Assembly (NCBI GenBank): GCA_018340805.1
Contig: JACMZG010001908.1
Coordinates: 31,795,513 to 31,859,512, forward strand
DNA from: Microvelia longipes
Lineage: Eukaryota; Arthropoda; Insecta; Hemiptera; Veliidae
DNA length: 64,000 nt
Direction: 5' to 3'
Below the pieces are notes generated by a model, which was given only the letters and a program-made list of their open reading frames with translations, did not search any database and had not been told where the DNA came from. Both the position numbers and the translations under genes were made by a program. Below are positions 1 through 12,696 of this stretch, in pieces. How positions within the stretch are numbered: the first letter of the stretch is position 1; each line of letters opens with the position of its first letter.

Positions 1-131
1 GTTTAACTAGTTGTTGACTAAATTATAATTTTAAAAAAAGCTTGCGTTGTACTTGAGTAAACGCTTCTATAAACTGTTCATGTTTATATATAAACATATA
101 TATGTATCATGCTGTTAAATCCCTGAAAAAT

Positions 132-964
132 TATCGAATTAAAACAGTGCAGATTTATTATTCTAATTTTTATAGATATCTTAGCATTCTGCTGTATAAT
201 CATTATTCTGCTATCATTCTGCTGAAATGTATTATTCTGCTGCATAGTCAAGTGTATTATTCTGCTGCATAGTGAAATGTATTATTCTGCTGCATAGTGA
301 AATGTATTATTCTGCATAGTCAAGTGTAGCATAGTCATTATTCTGCTGCATAGTCTCTGTATAGTGAAATGTATTATTCTGCTGCATAGTGAAATGTATT
401 ATTCTGCTGCATAGTCAAGTGTATTATTCTTCTGCATAGTCAAGTGTATTATTCTGCTGCATAGTCAAGTGTATTATAGTCAAATGTATTATTCTGCTGC
501 ATAGTGAAATGTATTATTCTGTTGTATAGTCACATGTCTTATTCTGCGGCATAGTCACATTTATTATTCTGCTGCATAGTCAAACTTATTAATCTGCTGC
601 ATAGTCAAACTTATTAATCTGCTGCATAGTCAAATTTATTATTATGCGTCATAGTCAAACTTATTAATCTTATACTTGATGCATATTCAAAGTTATTATA
701 GAGATATTAATAGAAAAATATTTGTACCCTTTGGAATATTAAATATTTGTACACAACAGTCAACCCTGGTGTTATATTAGACCTCGGTTACGCCTCTGGC
801 CTCTGGAACCAAGGCAAAGCCTAAGCTTATTATCGAATTAGAACAGTGCAGATTTATTATTCTAATTTTTATAGATATCTTATCATTCTGGTGTATAATC
901 AAATTTATTATTCTGCTGCATAGTCAAGTGTATTATTCTGCTGGATAGTCAAATGTATTATTCA
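132..964. repeat. Degenerate minisatellite, ~25 bp unit, with duplicated flank
   Basis: Two blocks (about 158-672 and 857-964) are made of variants of a unit close to attattctgctgcatagtca plus a short aagtgt or aatgt linker. Units vary in length because of small deletions, and the 3' end of block 1 is the most diverged (aaacttattaatctgctgca variants). A flank of about 70 bp containing cagtgcagatttattattc occurs at 132-200 and again at 830-900 before block 2, so block 2 looks like a partial duplication of the whole locus. No coding potential is seen. Confidence 0.9.
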
Positions 965-3342
965 AAATGACTATGTTCCCTTTAATCATATATTTATACT
1001 AATATATTTATCGCATCTCTTTTCAATAATTGATAACCAATTGCATAAAAAATATAATAGTTTTGATTTATAATGCTGGTATTACATTTATCATATTGAA
1101 ATTAAATGCGGGTAATTAAAAATATAACTTTACATAATTCAATATTAAGCGAGTTATGTATTTATAGTAAACAAATCGTTATTCAACAGTAAACATTGTT
1201 TATAAAATAACTTTTAATATGTACGTTTAGGAAGTTACTCAATATGATGTTACCAGTAAGTCAATTTATGGGTAGGTTTTATTTAAAAAGAAGACTGTAA
1301 CTATCACGCTAGTAAATGTAATTTACAGTGACTTTACATGCGTTTAAGGAAGGATTCAGATCTTTTGGAATTTCCTTTTGAAAAGAACTTATGAATTTTT
1401 AAATAATACTTTTAATTCAAGTTGTAGATTTATTAAATCGCAAAGAAGCTTCGATTGTTAACTTTTTTATTCATCTTTAATTAATATTAAATCTCATAGC
1501 TAGACCCCTTTCACTTTTTGCGGCGTAACTTATCAACTGAAAAATAAGAAGCTAAGGAAAACATTTTTTTAAAAATTTACAATTTTATTTTTATATAAAA
1601 GCGGAAACGTTTTGAATAAACCACAAAGCAATAAGTTGTTTAAAAGAAAACATTAAGAGCAGATTTATTTTCTAAGGAGAAAGTTTTAAAAATAATTTTG
1701 TTTAAAATAAGTCTTTTTATAAAAATTAATTAATTCAAGAAATAGTAACATTTTTCTCCTCAGTACGACGTGAAATGCAGGAAAGGAATAGTGACATTAA
1801 AATCTTGTTTAGGACGTCCGACTGTCCGAGTCTTTTTTAACATTTGCTACTTACGAATTTGTATAGTGAGAAGCGTCGACTGACAAGTAAGCGATGTGTA
1901 GTTAGTCGTACAAGACATCAGAGGTAAAATATAAAGTCTCTAAAATTATTTTTAGGTTAAAGTTACAACTGTGAAGTTGTGACTTAATTTAAAATGTTTA
2001 AAAATTTAACTAAATTTAAACTTTTTTACTCTTCCTCGTTTATAAATTAGGTATAAGGAAAAGTATTGTGTTTGCAAAAAATTTGATACCGGGATGTTTT
2101 AGGTTATCTGTTTTAGGTGTTTTTAAGGCATCCTAAGTAGTTTTCACATATTTTTCGTGGGTTTTTTCATAACATTTTCGTTACATTACCATCGTTAGTT
2201 TAACAGTTCAATTTTTGCATGCGTTTATTGAAAAAATATAAAAATCATTAAATAATCCATTTGAGTTAAAATTAAGTACTTGTTTATTCGTTTACATAAC
2301 AAATGAATGTACTAAGTTTCGCTTCAATACGGCAAGTATATCTATGGTTTTGGTTGGATCATAAATGTTAAGCAGCGTCGAGTGAGGTCAGTCCCTACAA
2401 ATAATGTGGTGAGGAAATGTTCTGCTTTTTAATTTTACTTCTTAATAACTTATTAAGTTATTAACTTATTAACTTTCTTATAACTATATTACAGTAAAAT
2501 GTTACTAAATAGGAAAAACGTATTTTTCAAATGGATCCCTATGTTCTAGTCCCTTATCGTTGAAATAGAAGCTTCTATATTGTTAAACATAGCTAAATAT
2601 TGCTAAAAACGTCTTGACTTTGACAATATTGTTTGGAATCAGAGATTCTCCACTTTAAATAGTGGTGAATTTACCACTATTTTTAGCGTTATATCGTTAA
2701 AAAAATATTTAGCCAACGGTATAGTAAACATGTTAAGTTATAAATGCAAACATTTGCCTCGTAAACTTTTGCAGAAATTATTTAACGTCTTTTTTAACAT
2801 TCCAATGATTATTAATGTAACCCTCAAATTTATAGTTCTTAAACTAAATTAAAAAAATAAATTTTAATTTCTTTATATTTTAATTTTTGTTTAATAACTG
2901 GTTTAATATCACCAGTATAAAAAGGTAATCAAATTGTAAAGAGTAGATCGTCATCAGCAAAAGCTGACAAGATTTAGATTGGAGTCTTTATTAACAGCTC
3001 TGGTTTTATAGACTTATACCGTTGGTTTTGTCCGACTTTGTCCGAAATTGAACTGGACGGACTATCGAACGACTTTTAACGGTTATAGAATTTACATGTT
3101 GCTGGGTTATAAACTATCTGACCTTGAATTCATGAGATATTTGGAGTCCATGATCTTGTGCGACCGGAATCATTACATTTTTGATGACAAGTGCTTTAAT
3201 GAAGATTAAGTTGTATTTTTGGACAGAGGACACTAGACGAGATTATTGCTGAGGTCAGGTGCGGATGAGACAGGAGGGGAGCGAGGGAAGGGAACTCGGT
3301 GAGTGGAGGAGGCCGTTAGCGGAGGAAAGTGTTTCACGGTCT
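965..3342. other. AT-rich non-coding stretch upstream of the first exon
   Basis: No open frame with protein-like composition is seen. The stretch contains one diverged copy of a dispersed repeat (2047-2165). Base composition becomes GC-richer from about 3240. A consensus-like donor follows the purine-rich GC patch at 3298-3304 (aactcg then gtgagtgg), so an upstream non-coding exon ending at 3298 is possible but unsupported otherwise. Confidence 0.5.
2047..2165 (+). repeat. Dispersed repeat family 1, copy
   Basis: The stretch from aggaaaagtattgtgtttgc through a gataccgggatgt block to aagtagttttcacat matches, with many substitutions, the copy at 46755-46880 and less well the copies at 13830-13935 and 36600-36840. 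Reverse copies lie near 17440-17600 and 59490-59670. It is an old interspersed repeat with no coding content seen. Confidence 0.6.
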
Positions 3343-3596
3343 TCAGTCTGTGTCAGCACTTCTATCTTAACGTGTTTTATTTTGTGGTGTTACTGTTTTG
3401 TTGATTATAACTCGCGATCGTGGTTATCATTTTGAAATAAAGTTTTTCCGCGTGGACTTTTCTCTTATAAAAGGGACTTATTTTTTTGCGGAGTTCTTCT
3501 AATTTTTAAAGGATTTTTTTATTTTCTAATTAAAAAGGACCAGTCAAGGACGCAGGAAGTATTGATAGCCACGTTTTTTGCATCGAGCCATGAGGC
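3343..3596 (+). promoter_or_regulatory. Candidate initiator and 5' UTR of the GC-rich first exon
   Basis: A TCAGT arthropod-type initiator sits at 3343-3347 (A+1 at 3345), with no convincing TATA box 25-35 bp upstream. It is followed by about 250 bp of leader. An in-frame TGA at 3591-3593 directly precedes the ATG at 3597, so the coding frame cannot extend further 5' without splicing. The transcription start is inferred from the motif only. Confidence 0.4.
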
Positions 3597-4064
3597 ATGA
3601 TGCTCAAGTCTCGCCGTCCGTGGCCGCCGCTCTACCCCTGCCGGCCTATCCAAGCCGGAGGCGGTCTAAGCCCCCAATGCCCTGCTGCTATGCTGGCCCC
3701 ACAACACTCGTTACCCCCTCAGCACCATGCTGCGTCTGCTGCAGCTGTCCAGCATGTGCAGCACTGTCTCCATCATATGAGTCACTGCAGGGATCTGTAC
3801 CTCGGGCTCTACAGGGCCGCTATGCCGCCCCCTGCACGATGTCCCTGCGCGACGTCTGCCCCGCGCCATCACCGCATCAGATCTCGCTCCCTGGATCCCG
3901 CTCCTCAGCCGTCGGCCTCAGACTCGGAGACAGACCTGACTCAGCGTCACAGTCCGCAATCCTCTCAATCACGCCAAGTCAGGCACCATTATTATCAGCA
4001 CATGAGAAGATCAACAGAGGATCTTTTAGATTCTACTAATTTCTTTCCTATTAGGACATCACCG
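3597..4064 (+). CDS. GC-rich first coding exon, Pro/His/Ser-rich, possible WDR47 5' exon
   Basis: This is a 156-codon exon starting at ATG-ATG (3597), just after an in-frame TGA. It is markedly GC-richer than the surrounding DNA. The product is low complexity and probably disordered: Pro, His, Cys and Ala dominate residues 1-90, followed by a more ordered-looking segment with RSRSLDP, SDSETDLTQRHSPQSS and MRRSTEDLLDS. The end is placed at ccg then gtaata (donor at 4065) because composition drops to AT-rich and the translation turns hydrophobic and random beyond it; unspliced, the frame runs to a stop at 4140-4142. The donor is phase 0, matching the acceptor at 42471, so it could open a 505-residue WDR47 isoform. 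I do not recognise the peptide. It could also belong to another gene or be a single-exon ORF. The overlapping frame starting at 3590 is also open but less protein-like. Confidence 0.55.
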
Positions 4065-4819
4065 GTAATAATTAATTACATTTCTAATTTTACCACTTTA
4101 TTATGCCTCTTTACTTTATTCGCAAGACTAACCTTTAAATGAACTCTACTTTTGGACATCGTGAATAGATAGTTATAAAATATATGTGTGAGGAATACTT
4201 TATGTGACCGGTGCCTTTATGTGACCCCTTTTAGGTTAGTCAACCAAATTCAGTATAAAAAGCCCTTAAAGTAACTTAAATCAATATAATTCCTATAATT
4301 TGTCATCAATATAATGACCACAAATTCCTAGACTATGTCTAGGTTAGAGCCGAGCCCTTTCCCTGTTCATTGATAAATTCCATTCATCTATGAAGCTTCC
4401 TTTTATACAAATATTGTTACATCCTTTCTATAGTGTTTAACTAACATTTTTCGTTATGCTCAATAAAACTTCATAAACTTTGTCTGATCTGTGTATAAAT
4501 CGTATTGTGTTAATATGTTAATTTTATTCCGTATTGAAGCTGATTATATCAGTGTTGCCATGGAAACTCAACTGCTGTGCAAAATATTTCCAATAAATTA
4601 CTGATTTTAATAATTTTGTATTGACATTATGATATTAATTTCAATGATGAAATATATCTCATGTTAAATAAGGTTGATGTCCACTTAAAATCTATGGATA
4701 CTACGCAACTTTCCGCTATAATTATTAATTTGTGTTAATAAAATTATATTAAGGATACCCGTACCGTCTTTCGAATCCTCTAAATAGTTTTGTCACTCTT
4801 GTCGTAAAACTTTATCACA

Positions 4820-4895
4820 AAATTTCGTAAACATGCTCAGTAAATTTGGCGGATGTCGGTAGCAACAAAATTTATTGAGCATGTTTACAAAATTT
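4820..4895. repeat. Imperfect inverted repeat
   Basis: The left arm contains gtaaacatgctcagtaaatt and the right arm aatttattgagcatgtttac, with a spacer of about 20 bp. The arms pair over about 27 bp with two or three mismatches. It could be a decayed MITE or a simple palindrome. Confidence 0.75.
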
Positions 4896-5504
4896 CAACT
4901 TTTTTATTACTTGTTAACTAATCAAGTCTAGTATTTCATTTAACTCAATGAATCGAATTTCAAAATAAATTCGAATTAATTGCCGTATTTTATTGACTCG
5001 TTGGTTTTGATTTATTCATAAAAAATTTAAATTTATAAAAGATGCAAGCAATTTTAACAAAGATCCAATTAAAAACTTTACGCTAAAAGGGTTGAATTGA
5101 TAGTAGATAAACTCGGAACTTGATTATAGCTATGGAATCCGATTTTTCATCTGAATATTAAAGAAGATAGATTGATTATTTTGATATCTAAACCTCTAGA
5201 GATTGTGCGGTTGAAAGAATTAATATTTATGCTTGATTTATTAATTTGAAAATTGTTAAAATTAATTTGACTTCTACCTGTTCTGTTAGACTTTTAAAAA
5301 TCTAACAGAATTTGGTTATTATATTCTTATCAAATTGATTGTTTTATTTAATGTTTAACGTGTTTTTGTATGTCATTTAATTTATAAAATAAGGGTGATA
5401 CTATATTATTTTTCTTTTTTCTAAACTTATTCGAACCCCTATTGCAATTTAGTGTAAATGGAAAGAAGCTCATGCACCCATTATACAAATCTGAAACTAC
5501 CATT

Positions 5505-5756
5505 TCAGCCACTACCAGCCTCTGCGCTAGGCGGCGTCGGCACGGGGGGCCGCTAGGCGGCCACATAGTGATTTTACTTCATCATATTACTGGTTTATAT
5601 AAGTGGCAGACAGCCACGATATAAGCGAATTTTCAAATCTATCAGTCAATAAACGTGATTAGTTTACATTATGATTTGTTACATATTTTGCCCGCGGAGG
5701 CAGAAAGCCTCTTGTTAGCGAATTTTCAAGGATAACATGAGCTAATGAGATATATA

Positions 5757-5830
<74 letters not shown>
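5505..5830. repeat. Dispersed repeat family 3 copy with GC-rich head and (TA)n tail
   Basis: A GC-rich island (5515-5565, containing gggggccgctaggcggccac) is followed by tactggtttatataag, a leader-like AT stretch and then a (TA)n tract at about 5757-5830. The copy at 12345-12692 has the same order: gctaggggccgctttttagc, tagtttatataaggg, tacattatg, then (TA)n. The shared order shows they are one repeat family rather than a CpG island of a gene. The 72-codon antisense and 60-codon sense frames here are incidental. Confidence 0.65.
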
Positions 5831-5833
<3 letters not shown>

Positions 5834-7081
5834 CGATCTGTGATCGGTGAGCCCCCTCTTTAAAAAAAAACTCTCATCTCATGACCCCAACCTCATAAGC
5901 TAATGTTTTTCATCGAAAATGTACTAAAAAGCCTGGAAAATAAATTTAAAATTTATATTTTTTACTTATTTAATAAAGACGTGTTATCTAATGTAGGCCT
6001 CTAATTTTTTTAAGTCAGTATAGCATTTGTCTTATTTGTTGTCTTATTTTTTATTCGTAGTTTTGACAAATGGTCATTTAAAATCGAAATAAAACATTGC
6101 ACTCAAACTTGGCAGGCTTACATTTTATCTAAAGCTAGCTACAAACAATGTGACAATACTTTGTTCAGCCACTAAAAAATACAATACTTCGGTCAACACC
6201 TAAAAATAAAAAAAAAACCAACCGATTGAGGCTTCCTTTTTTTAAACATTTTAAACGGCCTCCTATAAAATCAGCTAAAGATTGAAATTCACTGCGCATG
6301 GTAACAGTTTAGTGGTAGGTACTTGATTTTTATAACTGGATTACACTTGATCCGCCGTGAGAAGACAAATCACCTCTCACTTATTCTTTGACGCCGTCCT
6401 GAAAATTTTATTCTCTGGATAGTTTCATGATAAAATTGCTCTTGAACGGGTAAGATTCATTAGGTATTTAGTGTTACAATCGAAAAAACCCTTCTTCGCT
6501 CAATTATTAGGAGTCACTATGTGGTTTGGTCCACTTTCAAATTAACTGTTTTTAATTCTCTTATACTTCAACTGCAATTTTATATCCCTAATTCACGTAT
6601 TATGGGTCAAATCCTTGCACTTCGCATTCTAAGAGCACGAATATCTTCCACGTTTAGTGAAACCACTAATATCTCCCTTTTAGTCTTTGTGGTCAAGAGA
6701 TGGTTTATTACCCGAGGAACTTGTATTAACATCTAGCGGATTTTCTTTTTGATAGTTTCCAGTAGGTTGATCACTGATTGTCCTTTTAAAGGAACCATCT
6801 TCATTGCATTTCCTTCTTTAAAGAATTTTATATTTTTATTATTAGTTTAGTAGAATTTTCAGAGAACAACATTGCTTCCAGGATGGAGAAACAATGTTTC
6901 AAGATACTTCTAAAAATGTAAAATTTAAACGATATACTTTTAGTTTACAGAAGTAAAGTATAAATAGATTTACGGCAAAAAATATAAAGTTATTGATTTG
7001 AGTACTATAAGCTATCTATTGTATAATTAAGTTAAGTATTTTGTTTGTTTATTTACTCAGTGTTAAGGCAAGCAAATAGAA

Positions 7082-7147
7082 GTTATAAGGGGATTCAATT
7101 GGAGGGTTTTTATGAATCAACTTTTTTTACATGTTAGGTTCACATGA
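7082..7147 (+). mobile_element. MITE end fragment (same family as 23517-23743)
   Basis: The run ttataaggggattcaattgg, then agggtttttatg and finally acatgttaggtt closely matches the left terminus of the complete element at 23517-23743. The match stops at about 7140 and no right terminus is found nearby, so this is a truncated copy. Confidence 0.7.
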
Positions 7148-9525
7148 TCCATGATCCATCTCAAATAATTATTTTGTAGCCTGATACGTGAGAACAACCT
7201 AATAGTTAAAGTTTTTTGAAATTACTTAAAATTATTGGATCAATGTATCCAAGTTATGAAAACTGTATTTAACACATTTCAGTTATCAGTTACTTAATAG
7301 TTGTTGAAATCAGTCTTTTTTTAAAATTATGCATTAAGATCACACTCGCAATATGCCTTCATAGTATATCCATTTCTGAAATTCTATATATATTAAAATG
7401 AGTCTGTTTCAACAATAATCTATAATATCATAATCCGTTATTACTATTTTGTCATCAGAAGAACAAAAAATATTATTTATTTTTCATAACTTTGACTAAA
7501 AAAGAGTCAGATAATTCCTCTCCACGTTTTCACGCTTCCTGATTCCTCCGGATAATCTTATCCGGTAACCAAGAAGATGAAGGTCCCTAGCATCCAAAAA
7601 GATAAGAACAATTTCTCTCCAGCGTTTCTAATACCGGACCAGTGTTGGCCCTACATAATATCATTGGTTTCAGTTCATTAGTTGCATTATTTAGTTAAAT
7701 TCCTTGTATTTTTTATTCTTGTTTTTATTATAATTTTCTTTTTCGAATTATTCTTTCTGTTGTCTTGTTACCGTTTTCTTCTATTTGCAGATGACCGTGT
7801 CGTAGTTATGTTATTATTCTTGTAACAGTAATATTATGACTTTAATTTTATTTATTTGTAATATTATATAATTTGTGCGAAGTATTCATTTTTCAATAGT
7901 ACATTAGTGTTTTTCAATTTTCAATCTTCTTATGTATCAAGTTATTACATTTGATTTTTTTAATTACTTTCTCATTTTTGTTGTTTAATAAAGTCTTTGT
8001 CTATAAGTTTTATCCTTTTTTGCTCATCAATATCTATTGTTATGCTACCTTTATAAGATTGTAAGTCTTAAATTTAGTTTTAAAACGTTAATTATAGAAT
8101 GGCTTTGTGAGTTAAATAGTCAATACTTGCACTTCATCACTATAAAATTGTGTAGAATTCAACTTAAAAGACTGCGAGATATGTTTTTATCGAATTTTCA
8201 CATGATTCATATTAACCATTTATCATTTCGTATAGAAAGTAATAAAAGTAAAGATTATTAATATATTAAAGATAAAATATATTAAAATATATCCATACTT
8301 TAGGTCCTTGGCCGTGCAGCGGTTGCAATATTAGTTTTTGCTAATTATTTTTATTTTCCTTCCTTTGTGTCTTTTAAGAATGTGACGACCACATTTTCCT
8401 ACTATATATGCCCCTTTATGATTGGCTGATAGATATTGAAAGAAAGAGTTTTTGTATGAATTAGTTTGACTGCGTTTTTCTTTTTAGACTGAGAGACTGC
8501 AAACTATCTTCACAAACTAATTTGCGTTGTATAGAACTAGTTCCTATAAATATTACATTATACTACATAGAAAATTTAATATTTATTTGAAAATAGTCTT
8601 AACTCGAGGATTTTTACGTCTGGTTTCTTGGATTTCCATAATCTTTTTTACCATTGGTATATCTTAATAATATACTTTTACTAGCATATTTTTTTTAATC
8701 TTTACTTTGTGACATAATATATTCAGTGCCTATAATTTCTTTCATGTCTCCTGCTTCAAAGAAATTTGGCTGACAGGTAGACTCCGTAGATGGATGAAAC
8801 CAATATACGGCTTATTTGGAGCAGCCATATAACTTAAACCACAAAAATGGCTGCATATGAAATTCTACTTAGGGTAAAAACTTTATCCTGGTTCATTATT
8901 AGCTCTAACTTATTTCTCTCAAATTAACCATTCATCTTTTTTATAGTAAAAAAATAATTATAATCTAATGTTCCTAAAATAAGAATACCTTAAAAAGCCA
9001 ATTTTATAATTTTGAAAAATTCTAAAAAGTACTGTGAAAATATGTCAAACTATATCCAACACCACGGGATTAGACAAACTAATGCATAAAGTTTATCTAC
9101 CTACCCATACAAGTACCTATTTGTTTAAAGTGCAGAGTGCTCTAAAAGACACATGGTATCTGAAAAACCAAATGAGCTGAAAATAGGGGTTTTTTGTGGC
9201 TCTTAAGTGCCAGTTAAATTTTATTAAAATCAGATAAATGGAGTTAAAACGCTTTCAAGTTGTTCAGATGACGGGAAGGGGGAAATTTTTTACTCATACA
9301 CACACACACACAAATATATATATATATGTATGTATGTACGTACGAGTTTTTATTCTGAGACGGAAGACGTTTCTATGGGACACGATAACTTTCGGACGCT
9401 TTTTAGGATTTAATAGAACTATTATTGTTCAGAACCCTATTGTGTTTTGAAATGTGTATGACGTCATTAAGTCATACATTCATGTTGATCCTGTAAAATT
9501 TTCTACCCTTGCGTATGGCACACGA

Positions 9526-9552
9526 TAACATATTATGCGGCATAATATGTTA
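9526..9552. repeat. Perfect 13 bp hairpin with 1 nt loop
   Basis: The stem taacatattatgc pairs exactly with gcataatatgtta around a single G. It is one of a series of short near-perfect palindromes in this window. Confidence 0.85.
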
Positions 9553-10940
9553 CACAAAATGAAAATTCGCTAAATAGACGGCAAAATGCCATGTAATAAA
9601 GCATATTAATAAAATTACAAATAAAGCAAAACAACAATAAATTCTCAAGGGTTTTTTATGTAATTTTTGTTTATGTTAAAATTACCATTACTCTTATGTC
9701 TGAGCTATATTATTAGTGGCATTTAAATAATCTTGATTCTTGCTTGAATTCAGCAGGATTGATCCTTCACTTATTCCTCATTAACCTCGCTATTTACTCT
9801 ATAAATCACTATCAAATAAAAATCGAACTAATGAAACTCTAAGTTGATCTTGATCTTATTCTATTTCCCATTGTTTACATATTTATCTTATTGACCATCA
9901 ATTGGAATTTAATCGTATCAAGCTTATTAATTTACATTTGTTTTGCATATAGCACTGTTAACTTGAAGATGCTCTTAAGTAAAACAGTTTATAGGATAAT
10001 TGTTCCCTCTTTTTCGCTTTATTCTCATAGTTTACTATTGTTACTTCTTTATAGTAATGCATTATGGGTAATTTAAAGCTATTTCTCAGTATTGTTGTGT
10101 TTTCGACTTGAGTTGATCTTGTTTTTAGTTCTCACCTTCTAATTTTGACCCTCTTTTGTCTTCGAGTTTTATACTCGAATTCTTCTTACGTCTGATAATA
10201 CCCTTGGGCTTATTTTATTAATAAAAGTTTTTTTAAGGTTAAACATACAGTAAGAATTGTAGTGCGTAAAATTCGAGCTCTATAAGTTGCGTGTGACCCG
10301 TAAAAATACGTTTTAAAGCTACTTAAGTCATGATTGAAATCAATTAATGAACTAAATGAATAATGTATCAATTTTTCACATTTTAATACGTACTATTTAC
10401 AAAGTAAGCGCTGAGTAGATAATTATGTATATTACAAGACCTTACTAAACTGTGGAGAAGGTCTTTATTTTACTATGGCGACTATATTTACTAAAAAGAG
10501 CCAAGGTAAAAATTAGCCATTTCCAGTCTTGTAGCATATGCTATTTTCCCGCGAAGTAATTGTAAACAACTTTTTAGAAGAGATGTCAGTATAATATCGC
10601 ATCATAAAATTTGCTGGTACACTTCTTTCGATCGCCTCGTTGGCCAAACATTTCAATTCTGGCGGCGTATTCAATGTCTGAATCTCTATTCATGATTATT
10701 TGATAGTAATAATTAATAAATAATTGATAGTAAATAATTTATATCTCACTTTCCGAAAATAACAAAACTTCCTTAATAAAATCTTCTTTGAACTTTATTT
10801 TCGATTATTTTACGATCTTCGTTCCTAAAATAACGAATACGTTTAATTATTTATTTGATAAACAAAAAATAACAAGGAAGGTTATATCATAACCTTTAAA
10901 CTTCTATCGCCCACCTAGTGGAAATTTTAGGAACTTTACC

Positions 10941-10998
10941 TGCGACAGTTTTGTAGTTTTTACTGTCGCCGTCAGTAAAAAACTACGAAACTGTCGCA
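10941..10998. repeat. Inverted repeat, ~25 bp arms
   Basis: The left arm tgcgacagttttgtagtttt (continuing tactg) pairs with a right arm ending aactacgaaactgtcgca, with one or two mismatches and a spacer of about 8 bp. It reads as a small fold-back element or palindrome. A short match to the SINE 3' tail, with ctaaaacgggtattattatt, lies at about 11094-11129. Confidence 0.8.
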
Positions 10999-12344
10999 TA
11001 TGTTGAAAACGTAGGACGCATTCCACCTACTTTTTTGATGATGTAAAGTGTCTACTTTACTGTCACACAAAGGGAAGAAAAAATTCTTCTCTTCAAAAGG
11101 TCCCTCTAAAACGGGTATTATTATTATGTATTTTATAATTTTTGACAAGAGAAGCATAAACGTAAAATTAAAACAGTGAATGTTCATCTAGTATAAAATT
11201 ATAAAGTACTCCATCTGGAATTAAGTTTCTTCACTTTCGCTTTATTTTAAATGTATATTTAAAAAGGAGAATTAACGAGGAGTATGCGTCTGATTATTAG
11301 ATAAAAGGTTTTTAATAGATATTTATGCTAATATGTTAAGGAAAATGGAATATTACTGACGTGTGTAATAAATTTAGCTCTCGAGGTAGAAGTGAGCAAG
11401 GGCTGTGAAAATTATCTGCAGGGACAAAAGAAATTTACTATATGACTTGCAGAACAGAACCAAGGTCGAAGAGGACAAAATGTTATACATGTTTCTAATA
11501 TCCTTTCCTCGTGTTTTTTATACAATATTTTATCAGAGCAACTTTCCTGATTATACATAGTGATGATTAAATTCATCCTGCTTATTTTCATGCCAAGTGG
11601 ATAAATTCTTTCCATAAATTAAATTTATTTTTATATTGTATATATTTATAATTTGTTGAGAATAGGAAAAAAATTTAAAAGTTGCGACTGTGATTCCCCA
11701 TTTGGTATAAAATTATTAACTCCCATCTGGTATTAAGTTTATTTACTTTCGCTTAATTTTTAGGAGCTTTAAGTAACAATAAGACGAAAAGTTCTTCACA
11801 ATAATGAACTTTAAAAGTCACACCTCTCTTCTTCTATTTATCCAAACTTTGAAATCGTCGAGGGACTTAGAAATCTGGAAATGCCAAATACCTTAAAAGT
11901 TTGACTTCAGTAAAGATCCTGAATCATTTTGACGAATGTTTTGAAGGATATCTTGAGAATCCTTTTCTTGATTAAGGATCAAATAGAAGAAAGGATGCGG
12001 GATAATTGGTGACAGACTTGGCTTTCAGTTATGACTTGTAGTTACGAGCGACACCTTGTAATAGGATAGAGCTTTCACCTCAATTAAAAGATTCGTCATT
12101 CTTGGAATCGACAATCTTCAATTTTTAATTTTATTACTCTTTTGACTTATTAAGGGGTCTGTAACTGATAAGTTTGATTTAATATATTATGAGTTCAATA
12201 CAATATAAATTTATTTATATTGTATAAGTAACATTTACTTTTATTGGTTTTAAAATTATGTCGATTTGAATTTCTTAACAACTTCTTACAATCGAGTTAG
12301 TAAGTAGAACATTATATATATAAAAAGTATTTAAAAAGATAACA

Positions 12345-12600
12345 ACAAAAGGCCTCCGGCCTCTTGGCCAGTACGCGGGGTCGGCGCTAGGGGCCGCTTT
12401 TTAGCCACATGGTTGTTGGTCTATATCAGTTCCTAATATTAGTAGTTTATATAAGGGAATTTACAAATGTAATTAATTATCAAAAAATGTGATTTGTGTA
12501 CATTATGTTATATATGTCAATGAATAACACTAAAACTAATTCTGATAATAAAATGTAACTTCGTATTTTTGTTATGTATGCATATAGTAGTACGTGTAAA

Positions 12601-12692
<92 letters not shown>
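12345..12692. repeat. Dispersed repeat family 3 copy with (TA)n tail
   Basis: The head is GC-rich (12348-12400: ggcctccggcctcttggcca and a following gcgctaggggccgc), followed by tagtttatataaggg and a (TA)n tract of about 90 bp at 12603-12692. It ends near cttgatcagtga, comparable to the ctgtgatcggtga after the TA tract at 5830. The (TA)n tract at 13537-13608 is also followed by a related ccctgatcaccta and may be another tail. Confidence 0.65.

Positions 12693-12696
<4 letters not shown>

Noticed and set aside
158..672. CRISPR-like array of regularly spaced repeats
   Set aside because: Units are contiguous, degenerate and variable in length with no unique spacers; eukaryotic context.
3578..4039. 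153-codon frame overlapping the GC-rich exon
   Set aside because: It is in a different frame from the more protein-like 3597 frame, begins at a non-ATG codon and has no phase-compatible continuation.
9238..9450. 70-codon frame with a His-Thr repeat
   Set aside because: The middle is a CA/TA microsatellite translation; flanks have random composition.
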